Assembly (NCBI RefSeq): GCF_030580675.1
Contig: NZ_JAUQUB010000008.1
Coordinates: 1 to 55,506, forward strand
Direction of reading: 5' to 3'
Length of the DNA stretch: 55,506 nt
Origin: Antiquaquibacter soli
GTDB lineage: Bacteria > Actinomycetota > Actinomycetes > Actinomycetales > Microbacteriaceae
The notes under the pieces were generated by a model. It was not told the origin of the DNA. It saw only the letters and a program-made list of their open reading frames with translations, and made no database searches. The position numbers were made by a program, and so were the translations under genes. The number at the start of each line of letters is the position of its first letter. The first letter of the stretch is position 1. Below are positions 42,887 to 51,046 of this stretch, in pieces.

Positions 42887-44979
42887 GCCCTCCGGGTCCG
42901 GCGCGCGAGCAGCACTCCCCCGAGCACGGTGAGCACTCCCGCCGCGACGATGCCGCCGACGGGGATGCCGCTGCCGGTGCTCGCCAACGGCCGCGGGTCC
43001 GCGGGAGCGGCGGCCGGGAGCTGCACCACCCACTCGTGCACGGCAGCCTCGCCGGAGTTGCCCGCGGCATCCGTCGCCCGAACCGATAGCTCGTGCCCGC
43101 CGGCGGCGAGACCCGTCAGCTCGAGGGGGCTCGCGCACTCGTCGAAGGCCCCGCCATCGAGCGAGCACTCGAACATCGCGAGGGGTGCGGCAGCGACAGC
43201 GATCGGGAGACCGACGGGCGACGCATCCGTCGAGCGGAACTCGAAGGTCGCGCTGGCCCCGCTCGTCAGGGGCGCGCGGGTGAACTCGACCACGGGTGCA
43301 ACGGTATCGACAGTCCACGTCGCCGTCGCCGACGCCGTCAACCCGGCGTTGTCGGTGACCGAGATCACGACCTCGTGCTCCCCCTCTGCGAGGCCGCTGA
43401 GCGAGATCGGCGACGAGCACGGCACCGAGTCGCCGTCCGCCGAGCAGGACTGCGACTGGATGCCCGAGCCCGTGTCCACGACCGTGAAGACGATCGACGC
43501 GCTCGCCTCGTTCGTGAACTCGGCGGGCGCGGACTCGATCTCGACAGTCGGCGGCACGGTGTCCACGAGCCAGTCGTGGCCCACGGAATCGGACGTGTTG
43601 CCGGCGTTGTCGACCGCGATGACGCCGAACTCGTGCTCGCCGTCGCCCAGCCCGGAGAATTCGAAGGGCGACGCGCACGGGTCGACGATGGTGCCGTCCA
43701 GCACGCACACGAAGCGTGCCACTCCCGACACCCAGGGATCGTGGCGTCCCTCGCCCGCCGTGAACGAGAGGGAGCCGGACGCGGAACCCGAGACCGCGGG
43801 CGGCGTGGCCGTCAGGCTGACGACGGGGCTCGTCCGATCGACGACGAACGAGCGACTCAGCGACGCCGTATTGCCGACCGCGTCGCGGGCATCCACGGTG
43901 AACGAGTACCGGCCCTCGACGTCGCTCAGCACCTGAGGCGACGCGGCGCAGGCGCCGCTGGTGTTGACCGCCTCGTCCGCGTTCTCGAAGGCGTACTCGC
44001 ACTCGAGCGTCGCGGTCGGGTCGTCGACGGTCCACGAGATGCTCGCGGGGGCGTGCGTGAGGAACGGCTCGACCTCGTCGATCGAGATCACCGGGGCGGA
44101 GGCATCCGCCGTCCAGGTTCGCTCGTCGGCGGTCTCGTTGCCGGCCCGGTCGATCGCCCAGACCGTGACGGTGTGCTCGCCGTCGGTGAGACCGTCGAGC
44201 ACGAGCGGAGAGACGCACTCGGCACGCTCGGCGTCATCGAGCGCGCACTCGAACCGGTCGATGCCGGATTGGTAGGGAGGCACGATCGTGCCCTCCGAAT
44301 CGACGTCGGCGCCCTCGAACTCGAACTGCGCCTCGGCTCCCGACTCGGTGCCGGGGTCGCTCGTGATCGACACTTCGGGCAGCACACGATCGAGGAAATA
44401 CGTGATGCTGTCGCCGCCCTCCTGCCACCACGTGTCAGTGGCGGTGACAGTGTAGGTGTGCGGTCCGTCGAGGCCGGTGTTGACGATGGAGGGCGAGTCG
44501 CAGTCGCCCGAGCTCCAGTAGGGTCCGCTCGAGCCGGTCTGCAGGTCCTCGCACCAGATGCGCCGGATGCCCGTGCGGTCCGTGACCGTGAACTCCACGT
44601 TCGGCACCGCGTTGATGTACTGCGGCAGGGGCTCGATCTGCACGACCGGGCCAGCGTCGTCGACGGTCCATACGGCGGTCGCGCCGTTGGTCGTGGGCGA
44701 GGCGAACAGCATCGTGTGGTCGCCATCGGACAGCCCGGTCACGGTGTAGCCGTCCGGGCAGGCCTGCCACGGGCCACCGTCGAGGGAGCACGTGACGTCG
44801 TCGCCGGTGTCCGTCGAGTCGATGAACTCGTAGTGGAACGTCGCCGACGTCTCGTCGGTGATGCCGACGGTTGTGCCCGTCACGACGAGGATACCCGATG
44901 CGGCGAGTGCTGGGGCGACCGGCACGACCGCGAGAGCGACCGCAACCGCGGCGGCGGACAGGAGGGCGGGTCGGTGCAC
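42883..44979 (-). CDS. LASTG-anchored surface protein with repeated Ig-like modules
   Basis: 698 residues from the GTG at 44979, chosen because GAGGAG lies upstream and a signal peptide (about 1-27, ending APALAAS) then starts properly. At least six beta-sandwich modules repeat the pattern C-x-LDG-x4-C-x-SP-x-GL-DGEH-x8-D-x-AGN, each with a close cysteine pair likely to form a disulfide. The C-terminus is LASTG (665-669), a hydrophobic helix and RRTRRA, a sorting signal of the kind used by class E sortases. No sortase lies in the window. Confidence 0.88.
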   Translation of the reverse strand: MHRPALLSAAAVAVALAVVPVAPALAASGILVVTGTTVGITDETSATFHYEFIDSTDTGDDVTCSLDGGPWQACPDGYTVTGLSDGDHTMLFASPTTNGATAVWTVDDAGPVVQIEPLPQYINAVPNVEFTVTDRTGIRRIWCEDLQTGSSGPYWSSGDCDSPSIVNTGLDGPHTYTVTATDTWWQEGGDSITYFLDRVLPEVSITSDPGTESGAEAQFEFEGADVDSEGTIVPPYQSGIDRFECALDDAERAECVSPLVLDGLTDGEHTVTVWAIDRAGNETADERTWTADASAPVISIDEVEPFLTHAPASISWTVDDPTATLECEYAFENADEAVNTSGACAASPQVLSDVEGRYSFTVDARDAVGNTASLSRSFVVDRTSPVVSLTATPPAVSGSASGSLSFTAGEGRHDPWVSGVARFVCVLDGTIVDPCASPFEFSGLGDGEHEFGVIAVDNAGNTSDSVGHDWLVDTVPPTVEIESAPAEFTNEASASIVFTVVDTGSGIQSQSCSADGDSVPCSSPISLSGLAEGEHEVVISVTDNAGLTASATATWTVDTVAPVVEFTRAPLTSGASATFEFRSTDASPVGLPIAVAAAPLAMFECSLDGGAFDECASPLELTGLAAGGHELSVRATDAAGNSGEAAVHEWVVQLPAAAPADPRPLASTGSGIPVGGIVAAGVLTVLGGVLLARRTRRA

Positions 44980-45100
44980 TGAGGACTCCTCGGAGGCAGG
45001 GATAACCCGAATATATCGAGATAAATGCACGCATGGCAATTAACTCGTCGTGGCCGCACTCGAGGCCGGCGTGCATCCTCGTTCGCCCCCTGCGAACGCA

Positions 45101-45127
45101 CTGGCACTCGCGCATCCCGAGTGCTAA
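45101..45127. promoter_or_regulatory. CIRCE element (HrcA operator) upstream of hsp20
   Basis: CTGGCACTC (45101-45109), 9 nt, GAGTGCTAA (45119-45127). The CIRCE consensus is TTAGCACTC-N9-GAGTGCTAA; the right half is perfect and the left half matches 7 of 9. Confidence 0.85.
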
Positions 45128-45137
45128 TTTGTTCGTA

Positions 45138-45158
45138 GTTGAGTCACAGCGACTCAAG
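45138..45158. promoter_or_regulatory. HAIR element (HspR operator) upstream of hsp20
   Basis: TTGAGT (45139-45144), 7 nt, ACTCAAG (45152-45158). The HAIR consensus is CTTGAGT-N7-ACTCAAG; only the first C is changed (to G). It lies 11 nt after the CIRCE element and 23 nt before the gene. Confidence 0.88.
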
Positions 45159-45181
45159 TTTCGAGAGAAGGAACACAGACC

Positions 45182-45601
45182 ATGGCAGTACTCTTCGACC
45201 CGTTCCGCGAGTTCGACCGCGGTGCGACCCGACAGGGTCCGCGCCGCATGCCGATCGACCTCTACCGCGACGGCGACCACTACGTCCTCACCGCCGACCT
45301 TCCGGGCATCGACCCGGGATCCGTCGACGTCGACATCGACGGCCAGCTGCTCACGGTGCGCGCCGAGCGCACCCCCCGCAGCCAGGAGGGCGTGAAGTGG
45401 CTTGCCCGCGAGCGCCAGGGCGGCACCTACCTCCGCCAGCTCACCCTCGGCCAGGGCATCGACACCGCGGCCATCTCCGCGAACTACGACAACGGCGTGC
45501 TGAGCGTCGTCATCCCGGTGAGCGAGCAGGCCAAGCCGCGCAAGGTCGAGGTGACCGCGAACGCGGCCCCCGCCGCGAGCGTCGAGGTCGCCGCGAGCTA
45601 G
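45182..45601 (+). CDS. hsp20: Hsp20/alpha-crystallin small heat shock protein
   Basis: 139 residues. Alpha-crystallin domain about 23-115: MPIDLYRDGDHYVLTADLPGIDPGSVDVDIDGQLLTVRAER, then LRQLTLGQGIDTAAISANYDNGVLSVVIPV with the family GVL signature, and a C-terminal P-V-x-E-Q-A tail instead of a clear IxI/V motif. It holds unfolding proteins. Control by both CIRCE and HAIR sites upstream indicates dual heat-shock repression. AGAAGGAA is the ribosome site. Confidence 0.95.
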   Translation: MAVLFDPFREFDRGATRQGPRRMPIDLYRDGDHYVLTADLPGIDPGSVDVDIDGQLLTVRAERTPRSQEGVKWLARERQGGTYLRQLTLGQGIDTAAISANYDNGVLSVVIPVSEQAKPRKVEVTANAAPAASVEVAAS

Positions 45602-45668
45602 TCGGCGTATCCTCGCCAGGAGCCCCCGGTACCACCGCGGTATCGGGGGCTTCTTCTACGATCGGGGC

Positions 45669-46241
45669 ATGGTTTCCTTCGCGGACAAGCCCCTCGTCGA
45701 CGTCGGCTCGGTCGCCCAATGGGAGGCGTACATCCTCGAGCAGGGCACGGACGACGGCGTCCGCCTGAAGCTCCGCAAGAAGCTGTCGAGCGCACCCGGC
45801 ATCACCTACGACGAGGCGCTCGAGGTCGCCCTGTGCCACGGCTGGATCGACGGCCAGGTCGCACGATTCGACGACGACTACGTGCTGCAGGCGTTCACGC
45901 CGCGCCGACGCGCGAGCCCGTGGTCGCAGCGCAACATCGGCATCGTCGAGAGGCTCATCGCCGAGGGGCGCATGCGCGAGGGCGGTCAGGCCGAGATCGA
46001 TCGCGCCAAGGCGGACGGCCGGTGGGATGCCGCGTACCGGGTGAAGGATGCACCGGTGCCCGTCGAGCTGCAGGCGGCGCTCGACGCAAGCCCGAGCGCC
46101 GCGGAGGCCTTCGCGGCCCTCAACGCTCAGAACCGCTGGGCCTTCATCTTCCGCGTCTCGCAGCTCAAGCGCGCCGACTCCCGCGAGCGCGCCGCCGCTC
46201 GCTTCGCCGCCATGCTCGAGCGCGGAGAGAAGTTCTACTAG
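45669..46241 (+). CDS. YdeI/OmpD-associated-family protein
   Basis: 190 residues. The family pattern is seen in PGITYDEALEVALCHGWIDGQVARFDDDYVLQAFTPRRRASPWSQRNIGIVERLIAEGRM and the C-terminal FAALNAQNRWAFIFRVSQLKRADSRERA, AAARFAAMLERGEKFY. Relatives include YdeI, linked to peptide and stress resistance in enterobacteria, but the biochemical role is unknown. It is monocistronic, 68 nt after hsp20. Confidence 0.87.
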   Translation: MVSFADKPLVDVGSVAQWEAYILEQGTDDGVRLKLRKKLSSAPGITYDEALEVALCHGWIDGQVARFDDDYVLQAFTPRRRASPWSQRNIGIVERLIAEGRMREGGQAEIDRAKADGRWDAAYRVKDAPVPVELQAALDASPSAAEAFAALNAQNRWAFIFRVSQLKRADSRERAAARFAAMLERGEKFY

Positions 46242-46302
46242 CCGGCGGGCGTCTACGGGCGGAGACATCCGGAAGCGGACATCCCCACCCACGGCCCCCG
46301 AG

Positions 46303-47517
46303 TTACCCCAGGCGCGCCGCCAGCGCTTTGTCGAGCGTGTCGAGGAACTCCTCGGTGGTCTCCCACTTCTGGTCCGGCCCGACGAGGAGCGCGAGGTCCT
46401 TCGTCATGTGGCCCTCCTCGACGGCCGTGATGACGACCTCTTCGAGCGTGTCGGCGAACGTGGCCAGCTCGGGGTTGTTGTCGAGCTTCGCGCGGTGCGC
46501 GAGGCCGCGGGTCCAGGCGAAGATCGACGCGATCGGGTTCGTCGACGTGGGCTTGCCGGCCTGGTGCTGGCGGTAGTGGCGGGTGACTGTGCCGTGGGCA
46601 GCCTCCGCCTCGACGACCTTGCCGTCGGGGGTGGAGAGCACGGAGGTCATGAGCCCGAGCGAACCAAAGCCCTGCGCGACGGTGTCGGACTGCACGTCTC
46701 CGTCGTAGTTCTTGCACGCCCAGACGTACCCGCCCTCCCACTTCATGGCCGAGGCGACCATGTCGTCGATGAGGCGGTGCTCGTAGGTGAGGCCGGCGGC
46801 GTCGAACTTGTCCTTGAACTCGGTGACGAAGACCTCCTCGAAGATGTCCTTGAACCGGCCGTCGTACGCCTTGAGGATCGTGTTCTTGGTGGAGAGGTAC
46901 ACCGGGTAGCTGCGGGCGAGGCCGTAGTTCAGGCTCGCGCGGGCGAAGTCGCGGATCGAGTCATCCAGGTTGTACTGCACCTGGGCGACGCCGTCGCCGG
47001 GCGCCTGGTAGACCTCGAACTTGAGCGGCTCGGAGCCGTCCTCGGGGGTGAACTCGACCGTGAGGGTGCCCTTGCCCGCGAAGCGGAAGTCGGTGGCGCG
47101 GTACTGGTCGCCGAACGCGTGACGGCCGATGATGATCGGCTTGTTCCAGCCGGGCACGAGGCGCGGGATGTTGGAGATGATGATCGGCTCGCGGAAGATC
47201 ACGCCGCCGAGGATGTTGCGGATGGTGCCGTTGGGGCTCTTCCACATCTTCTTGAGGCCGAACTCCTCGACGCGGGCTTCGTCGGGGGTGATGGTCGCGC
47301 ACTTGACGCCGACGCCGTGCTTCTGGATGGCGTGGGCCGCGTCGATGGTGACCTGGTCGTCGGTCGCGTCGCGATGCTCGATGCCGAGGTCGTAGTACTC
47401 GAGGTTCACATCGAGATAGGGGTGGATGAGGGTGTCCTTGATCTTCTGCCAGATGATGCGCGTCATCTCGTCGCCGTCGAGCTCGACGACCGTTCCCTCG
47501 ACCTTGATCTTTGCCAC
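46303..47517 (-). CDS. icd: NADP-dependent isocitrate dehydrogenase
   Basis: 404 residues of the eukaryote-like homodimeric type: [64 protein letters not shown] (substrate Ser region), the metal-binding [28 protein letters not shown] and [17 protein letters not shown] for NADP. It makes 2-oxoglutarate and NADPH. GTG start with GAGGAAG upstream. A perfect 18-bp palindrome lies about 50 nt before the start. Confidence 0.97.
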   Translation of the reverse strand: MAKIKVEGTVVELDGDEMTRIIWQKIKDTLIHPYLDVNLEYYDLGIEHRDATDDQVTIDAAHAIQKHGVGVKCATITPDEARVEEFGLKKMWKSPNGTIRNILGGVIFREPIIISNIPRLVPGWNKPIIIGRHAFGDQYRATDFRFAGKGTLTVEFTPEDGSEPLKFEVYQAPGDGVAQVQYNLDDSIRDFARASLNYGLARSYPVYLSTKNTILKAYDGRFKDIFEEVFVTEFKDKFDAAGLTYEHRLIDDMVASAMKWEGGYVWACKNYDGDVQSDTVAQGFGSLGLMTSVLSTPDGKVVEAEAAHGTVTRHYRQHQAGKPTSTNPIASIFAWTRGLAHRAKLDNNPELATFADTLEEVVITAVEEGHMTKDLALLVGPDQKWETTEEFLDTLDKALAARLG

Positions 47518-47565
47518 GGTGCTTCCTCTCAGTTGGCCGCGACAATCCTACTAGCACTCGTAAAG

Positions 47566-47583
47566 TATCTCGACATCGAGATA
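47566..47583. promoter_or_regulatory. Perfect 18-bp palindrome between icd and GNAT gene
   Basis: TATCTCGA (47566-47573), CA, TCGAGATA (47576-47583). It sits in the 105-nt divergent spacer, close to where both promoters must be. It has the size and symmetry of a dimeric repressor site; the regulator is not identifiable from this window. Confidence 0.75.
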
Positions 47584-47622
47584 TCTTGGCGGATGCCCGT
47601 GCGCCCGCTTAGTCTGAAAGGC

Positions 47623-48075
47623 ATGGGCGAGCTGAGACTGGAAGAACTGTCCGCCAAGACGATCGTGGCGGCCAACAACCTCACTCTGCGTCGGGGCCAG
47701 GAGCAGTTCGTCACTCCCCCGTCGTACGCGATCGCCGACAGCTTCCTGAACCCGGTGACATCCTGGCCGCGAGTCGTGCTCGACGAGGACCGCGTGGTCG
47801 GGTTCATCCGGGGCAACTTCGACCCGGATGCGACGCAGGAGGAGTTCCGCAGCTGCGTGTGGCGGGTGACCGTCGCGGGCGACCGCCAAGGCACGGGCGT
47901 CGGCAAGTTCGCGGTGCTCGCGCTCGCCGAGGAGGCGAAGAGCCGCGGCTTCGACCACATCACCGCACTCTGGGAGCCCGGGGATGACGGCCCGGAGGAG
48001 TTCTTCCTCCGCGTCGGCTTCGTCATCACCGGCCAGAGCCAGTACGGCGAGAACATCGGCACGCTCTCCATCTAG
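47623..48075 (+). CDS. GNAT-family N-acetyltransferase
   Basis: 150 residues from the ATG at 47623 (MGELRLEELSAKTIVAANNL). GNAT core: VVLDEDRVVGFIRGNF, WRVTVAGDRQGTGVGKFAVLALAEEAKSRG with the acetyl-CoA loop QGTGVGK, and EEFFLRVGFVITGQ. The pattern resembles spermine/spermidine or diamine acetyltransferases, without proof. It ends 4 nt before the alkyltransferase-like gene, so the two likely form an operon. The 675-codon open frame around it is antisense shadow of icd. Confidence 0.88.
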   Translation: MGELRLEELSAKTIVAANNLTLRRGQEQFVTPPSYAIADSFLNPVTSWPRVVLDEDRVVGFIRGNFDPDATQEEFRSCVWRVTVAGDRQGTGVGKFAVLALAEEAKSRGFDHITALWEPGDDGPEEFFLRVGFVITGQSQYGENIGTLSI

Positions 48076-48079
48076 CCCG

Positions 48080-48388
48080 GTGCAGACGCCATCCGACGAC
48101 TTCGTGAGCCGAGTGCTCGACGTCGTCGCCGACATCCCGGCCGGTCGCGTCATGACGTACGGGGATGTGGCCGCGGCGCTCGGCTCCCGGGCGGCGCGGG
48201 CGGTCGGCACCGTCATGGCGCACTATGGCGGAGAGGTGCCCTGGTGGCGCGTCGTGCGGGCGAGTGGGCATCCACCGATCGACCACGAGACCCAGGCGTT
48301 GCAGCACTACCGAGCCGAGTCGACACCGCTGCGCTGGTCGCGCGACTCGTACCGCGTGGATCTCGCGGCGGCGCGGCACCGACCGTAG
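48080..48388 (+). CDS. Alkyltransferase-like protein (ATL), MGMT DNA-binding fold
   Basis: 102 residues, GTG start. MGMT C-terminal fold with the helix VMTYGDVAAALGSRAARAVGTVMAHYGGEVPWWRVVRASG. The alkyl-accepting Cys of the PCHR motif is replaced (PWWR), which defines ATL proteins: they bind O6-alkylguanine and flag it for nucleotide excision repair instead of repairing it. The protein lacks the MGMT N-terminal domain, as expected for ATLs. Confidence 0.92.
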   Translation: MQTPSDDFVSRVLDVVADIPAGRVMTYGDVAAALGSRAARAVGTVMAHYGGEVPWWRVVRASGHPPIDHETQALQHYRAESTPLRWSRDSYRVDLAAARHRP

Positions 48389-48412
48389 CCCTGCAGGGCG
48401 CGCATTCACGCG

Positions 48413-48473
48413 GTCGCCCGGTCGCCGCCGTCGCCCGGTCGCCGCCGTTGCCCCGGTCACCCCGGTCGCCCGG
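48413..48473. repeat. Short GC-rich tandem repeat
   Basis: About four degenerate units of 15 bp around GGTCGCC(C)G/GCCGCCGT follow the ATL gene. The first two units are nearly identical, the later ones decayed. It is directly adjacent to the damaged copy of the 24.9-kb inverted repeat. Confidence 0.6.
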
Positions 48474-48477
48474 TGCT

Positions 48478-48560
48478 TTCCGAAACGACGGAGATCAGGC
48501 ACGATGCGGCCGGGGTTTGCGAGAAGAGCGCCGCGGATGCCCTCTCCTCCGCCTTTTCGG
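48478..48560. repeat. Decayed copy of the 24.9-kb inverted repeat
   Basis: TTCCGAAACGACGGAGATC (48478-48496) is identical over 19 nt to the left arm at 24860-24878. A weakened right arm, CTCCGCCTTTTCGG (48547-48560), matches the expected complement at 12 of 14 positions. Confidence 0.75.
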
Positions 48561-48634
48561 CACTGGAGTGCCCTTATCCACCGATGCCAGCTTCCTCCGG
48601 CCGGCCAGCTCGGCAGTGCGCGAGCGTCGAGTTC

Positions 48635-48778
48635 ATGGCATCCCTCGTCTACGACATCTGGCGCCGCGGCGGCATCGCGCGAACCCGCGAGCTGCTCGCC
48701 GACGGCCACACCTCGCACGCGTTGACCGCGGCGGTCAGGTCCGGCACCATACTCAGGGTAAGACAGGGCCACTACTGA
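48635..48778 (+). pseudogene. Truncated N-terminal fragment of an AbiEi-like antitoxin-domain protein
   Basis: 47 residues starting MASLVYDIWRRGGIARTRELLADGHTSHALTAAVRSGTILRVRQGHY then stop. This is the N-terminal winged-helix of AbiEi_4-type proteins (ARGGIA-T-ELLA-G-S-HALxxAVRSGxLxRVRxGxY), which normally continue ALP and run to roughly 200-300 residues, often with a DUF559 nuclease-like end. The remainder is missing, not frameshifted: downstream sequence is the tail of a convergent gene that is itself truncated. Confidence 0.72.
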
Positions 48779-49178
48779 CGCGGCGGGCGCGGGCCGGGTC
48801 GGAGTCCGACATGTAGCGGGGCAGGATGCTCGGCGTCACCTGCCACGCCACGCCGAAGCGGTCGCGGAGCCATCCGCACATCGATTCCTCGCCACCGTCT
48901 GCGAGCAGCGCGTCCCAGTAGTAATCGACTTCCTCCTGGGTCTCGACGACGACGGCGAGCGAGATCGCGTCGGTGAAGCCGGGGCCGCCGCCGTCGATGA
49001 GGATGAACCGCTGGCCGGCGAGCTCGAAGTCGGCCGAGAGGAGCGCGCCCGCGTTGGGCGACCCCTCGGGCCACCGGGTCTCAGAAATCACGCGCGCGTC
49101 GGGGAAGAGCGAGGTGTACAGCTCGAGCGCCTCCGCAGCGCGCGACTCGAACCAGAGGCAAGGCGTGATCGTCGTCAT
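48753..49178 (-). CDS. VOC/PhnB-like protein, C-terminus altered by truncation
   Basis: 141 residues. PhnB/3-demethylubiquinone-methyltransferase-like VOC fold: MTTITPCLWFESRAAEALELYTSLFPDARV, ADFELAGQRFILIDGGG and DRFGVAWQVTPSILPRYMSDSDPARARRV. Homologues continue after this point with a helix of the type MQAMLxMxKxDIAAL. Here the frame runs instead into antisense of the AbiEi-like fragment (SSGPVLP, stop). Loss of the last helix may or may not destroy function. Confidence 0.83.
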   Translation of the reverse strand: MTTITPCLWFESRAAEALELYTSLFPDARVISETRWPEGSPNAGALLSADFELAGQRFILIDGGGPGFTDAISLAVVVETQEEVDYYWDALLADGGEESMCGWLRDRFGVAWQVTPSILPRYMSDSDPARARRVSSGPVLP

Positions 49179-49240
49179 GTTCACACCGTACACTTTGATC
49201 CGCGATGCGACCAGGGGCGCATCCGACCCGAGTCCGCCCC

Positions 49241-51046
49241 CTACACGAGCGAGTCGCGCCACGCGGCGTGCAGCTGCGCGAACCGGCCCGTGCCGCCGAT
49301 GAGCTCGGCGGGCGTGCCATCCTCGACGATGCGCCCGTGCTCCATGACGAGCACCCGGTCGGCGATCGCGACCGTCGAGAGCCGGTGCGCGATGATCACG
49401 GCGGTGCGATCGGCGAGCAGCGTCTGCAGCCCCTCCTGCACGAGACGCTCCGACGGGATGTCGAGCGAGGCCGTCGCCTCATCGAGGATGAGCACGACCG
49501 GGTCGGCGATGAACGCGCGCGCGAACGAGAGCAGCTGCCGCTGCCCCGCCGACACGCGACCGCCGCGCTTGTTCACATCCGTGTCGTAGCCGTTCGGCAG
49601 GCCCTCGATGAACTCGTGGGCACCGACGGCGCGGGCCGCGGCGACGATCTCCTCGCGGGTCGCGTCGGGCTTGCCGAGCGCGATGTTGTCGGCGACCGTG
49701 CCCGAGAAGAGGTATGCCTCCTGCGTCACCATGACGATCGCTCGGCGGAGGTCCTTGGGGTGCAGCCTGCGCAAGTCGACGCCGTCGAGCGAGACCGTGC
49801 CGAGGGTCGGGTCGTAGAACCGCGAGATGAGCTTCGCGAGAGTCGACTTGCCCGCGCCCGTCGATCCGACGAGTGCGATCGTCTGCCCGGCCGGGATGTC
49901 GAGATCGAAGGTCGGCAGGATGACGCGGTCCGACTTGTACGCGAACTCCACCCCCGAGAACGTGACCCGGCCCTGCGCCTTCCGAAGGTCGATCGGCCGA
50001 GTCGGGTCGGCGACGGACGGCTTCTCCTCGAGCACGCCCGAGATCTTCTCGAGCGCCGCGGCCGCGGACTGGTACGAGTTGTAGAACATCGCCATCTCCT
50101 CCGCGGGCGCGTAGAACTGCCGCGTGTAGAGGAGGGTCGCGAGGAGCGTTCCGATGAGCAGGGTGCCGTCCGCGACACGGATGCCGCCGACGACGAGCAC
50201 GATCGCGAGCGCGATGTTGCCGATGAGCACGAGGCCCGGGTCGTAGATGCCGAACAGCTGGATGACGCGCGCGTTGGCATCCCGGTAGTCCTCGACGAGC
50301 CCGCCGAACTCCTTCTCGTTGCGCTTCTCCTTGCGGAACGCCTTGACCGCCCGGATGCCCGTCATGCTCTCCACGAAGTGCACGATGAGGCGCGCCGACG
50401 CGGTGCGAGTCTGACGGAATCGTGCTTGCGAGCGCTTCTGGAACCAGCGCGTGAGCAGCAGCAGCGGCACGAGCGAGCCGAACAGCACGAGCCCCGAGAC
50501 CCAGTCGAGCGCGATGAGCGCGATCGCCGTGAAGGTCATGTAGAGCAACCCCGAGACGAGGTTGTTGATGCCCGAGTCGAGGAGCTCGCGGATCGCGTCG
50601 AGGTCGCTCGTCTGACGCGCGATGATGCGCCCCGACGTGTAGCTCTCGTGGAAGTCGAGCGACAGCCGCTGGGTGTGGAGGAACACCCGCTTGCGCAGGT
50701 CGAAGAGGATGGTCTGGCTGATCCGCGCCGAGAGCACGGTGTACCACGCGATGAGCACGGCGCCGATGACACCGGTGAACAGGTACGCGCCGACCGCGCC
50801 GGCGAGCGGGAACCAGTCCTGCGCGAGCAAGGCCGGCAACCCGTTGTTGATGCCGTAGGCGATGAACAGCGGCCCGGCGACCTGCGCCGCCGTGCTGATG
50901 ACGACGACCGCCATCGTGAGGAACACGCGCGCGCGGACGGGTCGCAGGAGCGACCCCAGCAGGCGCAGCGACCGCTGCCGGATGGCTCGGCTCTCCTCCT
51001 TCGTGTAGTCGTTGCGCTCCTCGCCCTCGACTCCCGTCACGCTCAT
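49241..51046 (-). CDS. ABC exporter half-transporter (catalytically complete subunit of a heterodimer)
   Basis: 601 residues: six-helix type-IV exporter domain (about 30-330) and an ATPase domain with Walker [17 protein letters not shown], an altered signature [10 protein letters not shown] (SAGQ for SGGQ), Walker [14 protein letters not shown] with the catalytic Glu, and H-loop IIAHRLSTV. It is coupled to the upstream exporter gene by 4 nt. Similar pairs (TM287/288, BmrCD) export drugs or lipids. Confidence 0.93.
   Translation of the reverse strand: MSVTGVEGEERNDYTKEESRAIRQRSLRLLGSLLRPVRARVFLTMAVVVISTAAQVAGPLFIAYGINNGLPALLAQDWFPLAGAVGAYLFTGVIGAVLIAWYTVLSARISQTILFDLRKRVFLHTQRLSLDFHESYTSGRIIARQTSDLDAIRELLDSGINNLVSGLLYMTFTAIALIALDWVSGLVLFGSLVPLLLLTRWFQKRSQARFRQTRTASARLIVHFVESMTGIRAVKAFRKEKRNEKEFGGLVEDYRDANARVIQLFGIYDPGLVLIGNIALAIVLVVGGIRVADGTLLIGTLLATLLYTRQFYAPAEEMAMFYNSYQSAAAALEKISGVLEEKPSVADPTRPIDLRKAQGRVTFSGVEFAYKSDRVILPTFDLDIPAGQTIALVGSTGAGKSTLAKLISRFYDPTLGTVSLDGVDLRRLHPKDLRRAIVMVTQEAYLFSGTVADNIALGKPDATREEIVAAARAVGAHEFIEGLPNGYDTDVNKRGGRVSAGQRQLLSFARAFIADPVVLILDEATASLDIPSERLVQEGLQTLLADRTAVIIAHRLSTVAIADRVLVMEHGRIVEDGTPAELIGGTGRFAQLHAAWRDSLV

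Noticed and set aside
45000-45030. SigK-like -10 (CCGAAT) and TCGAGATA half-site upstream of hsp20
   Set aside because: No CCATCC-like -35 at 16-17 nt and no second half-site; treated as chance.
46048-48075. 675-codon open frame on the plus strand
   Set aside because: It is antisense to icd over most of its length; only the last 150 codons (from 47623) encode a recognisable GNAT protein.
48421-48475. CRISPR-like short repeats
   Set aside because: Units are 15 bp, directly joined and degenerate, without spacers or cas genes.
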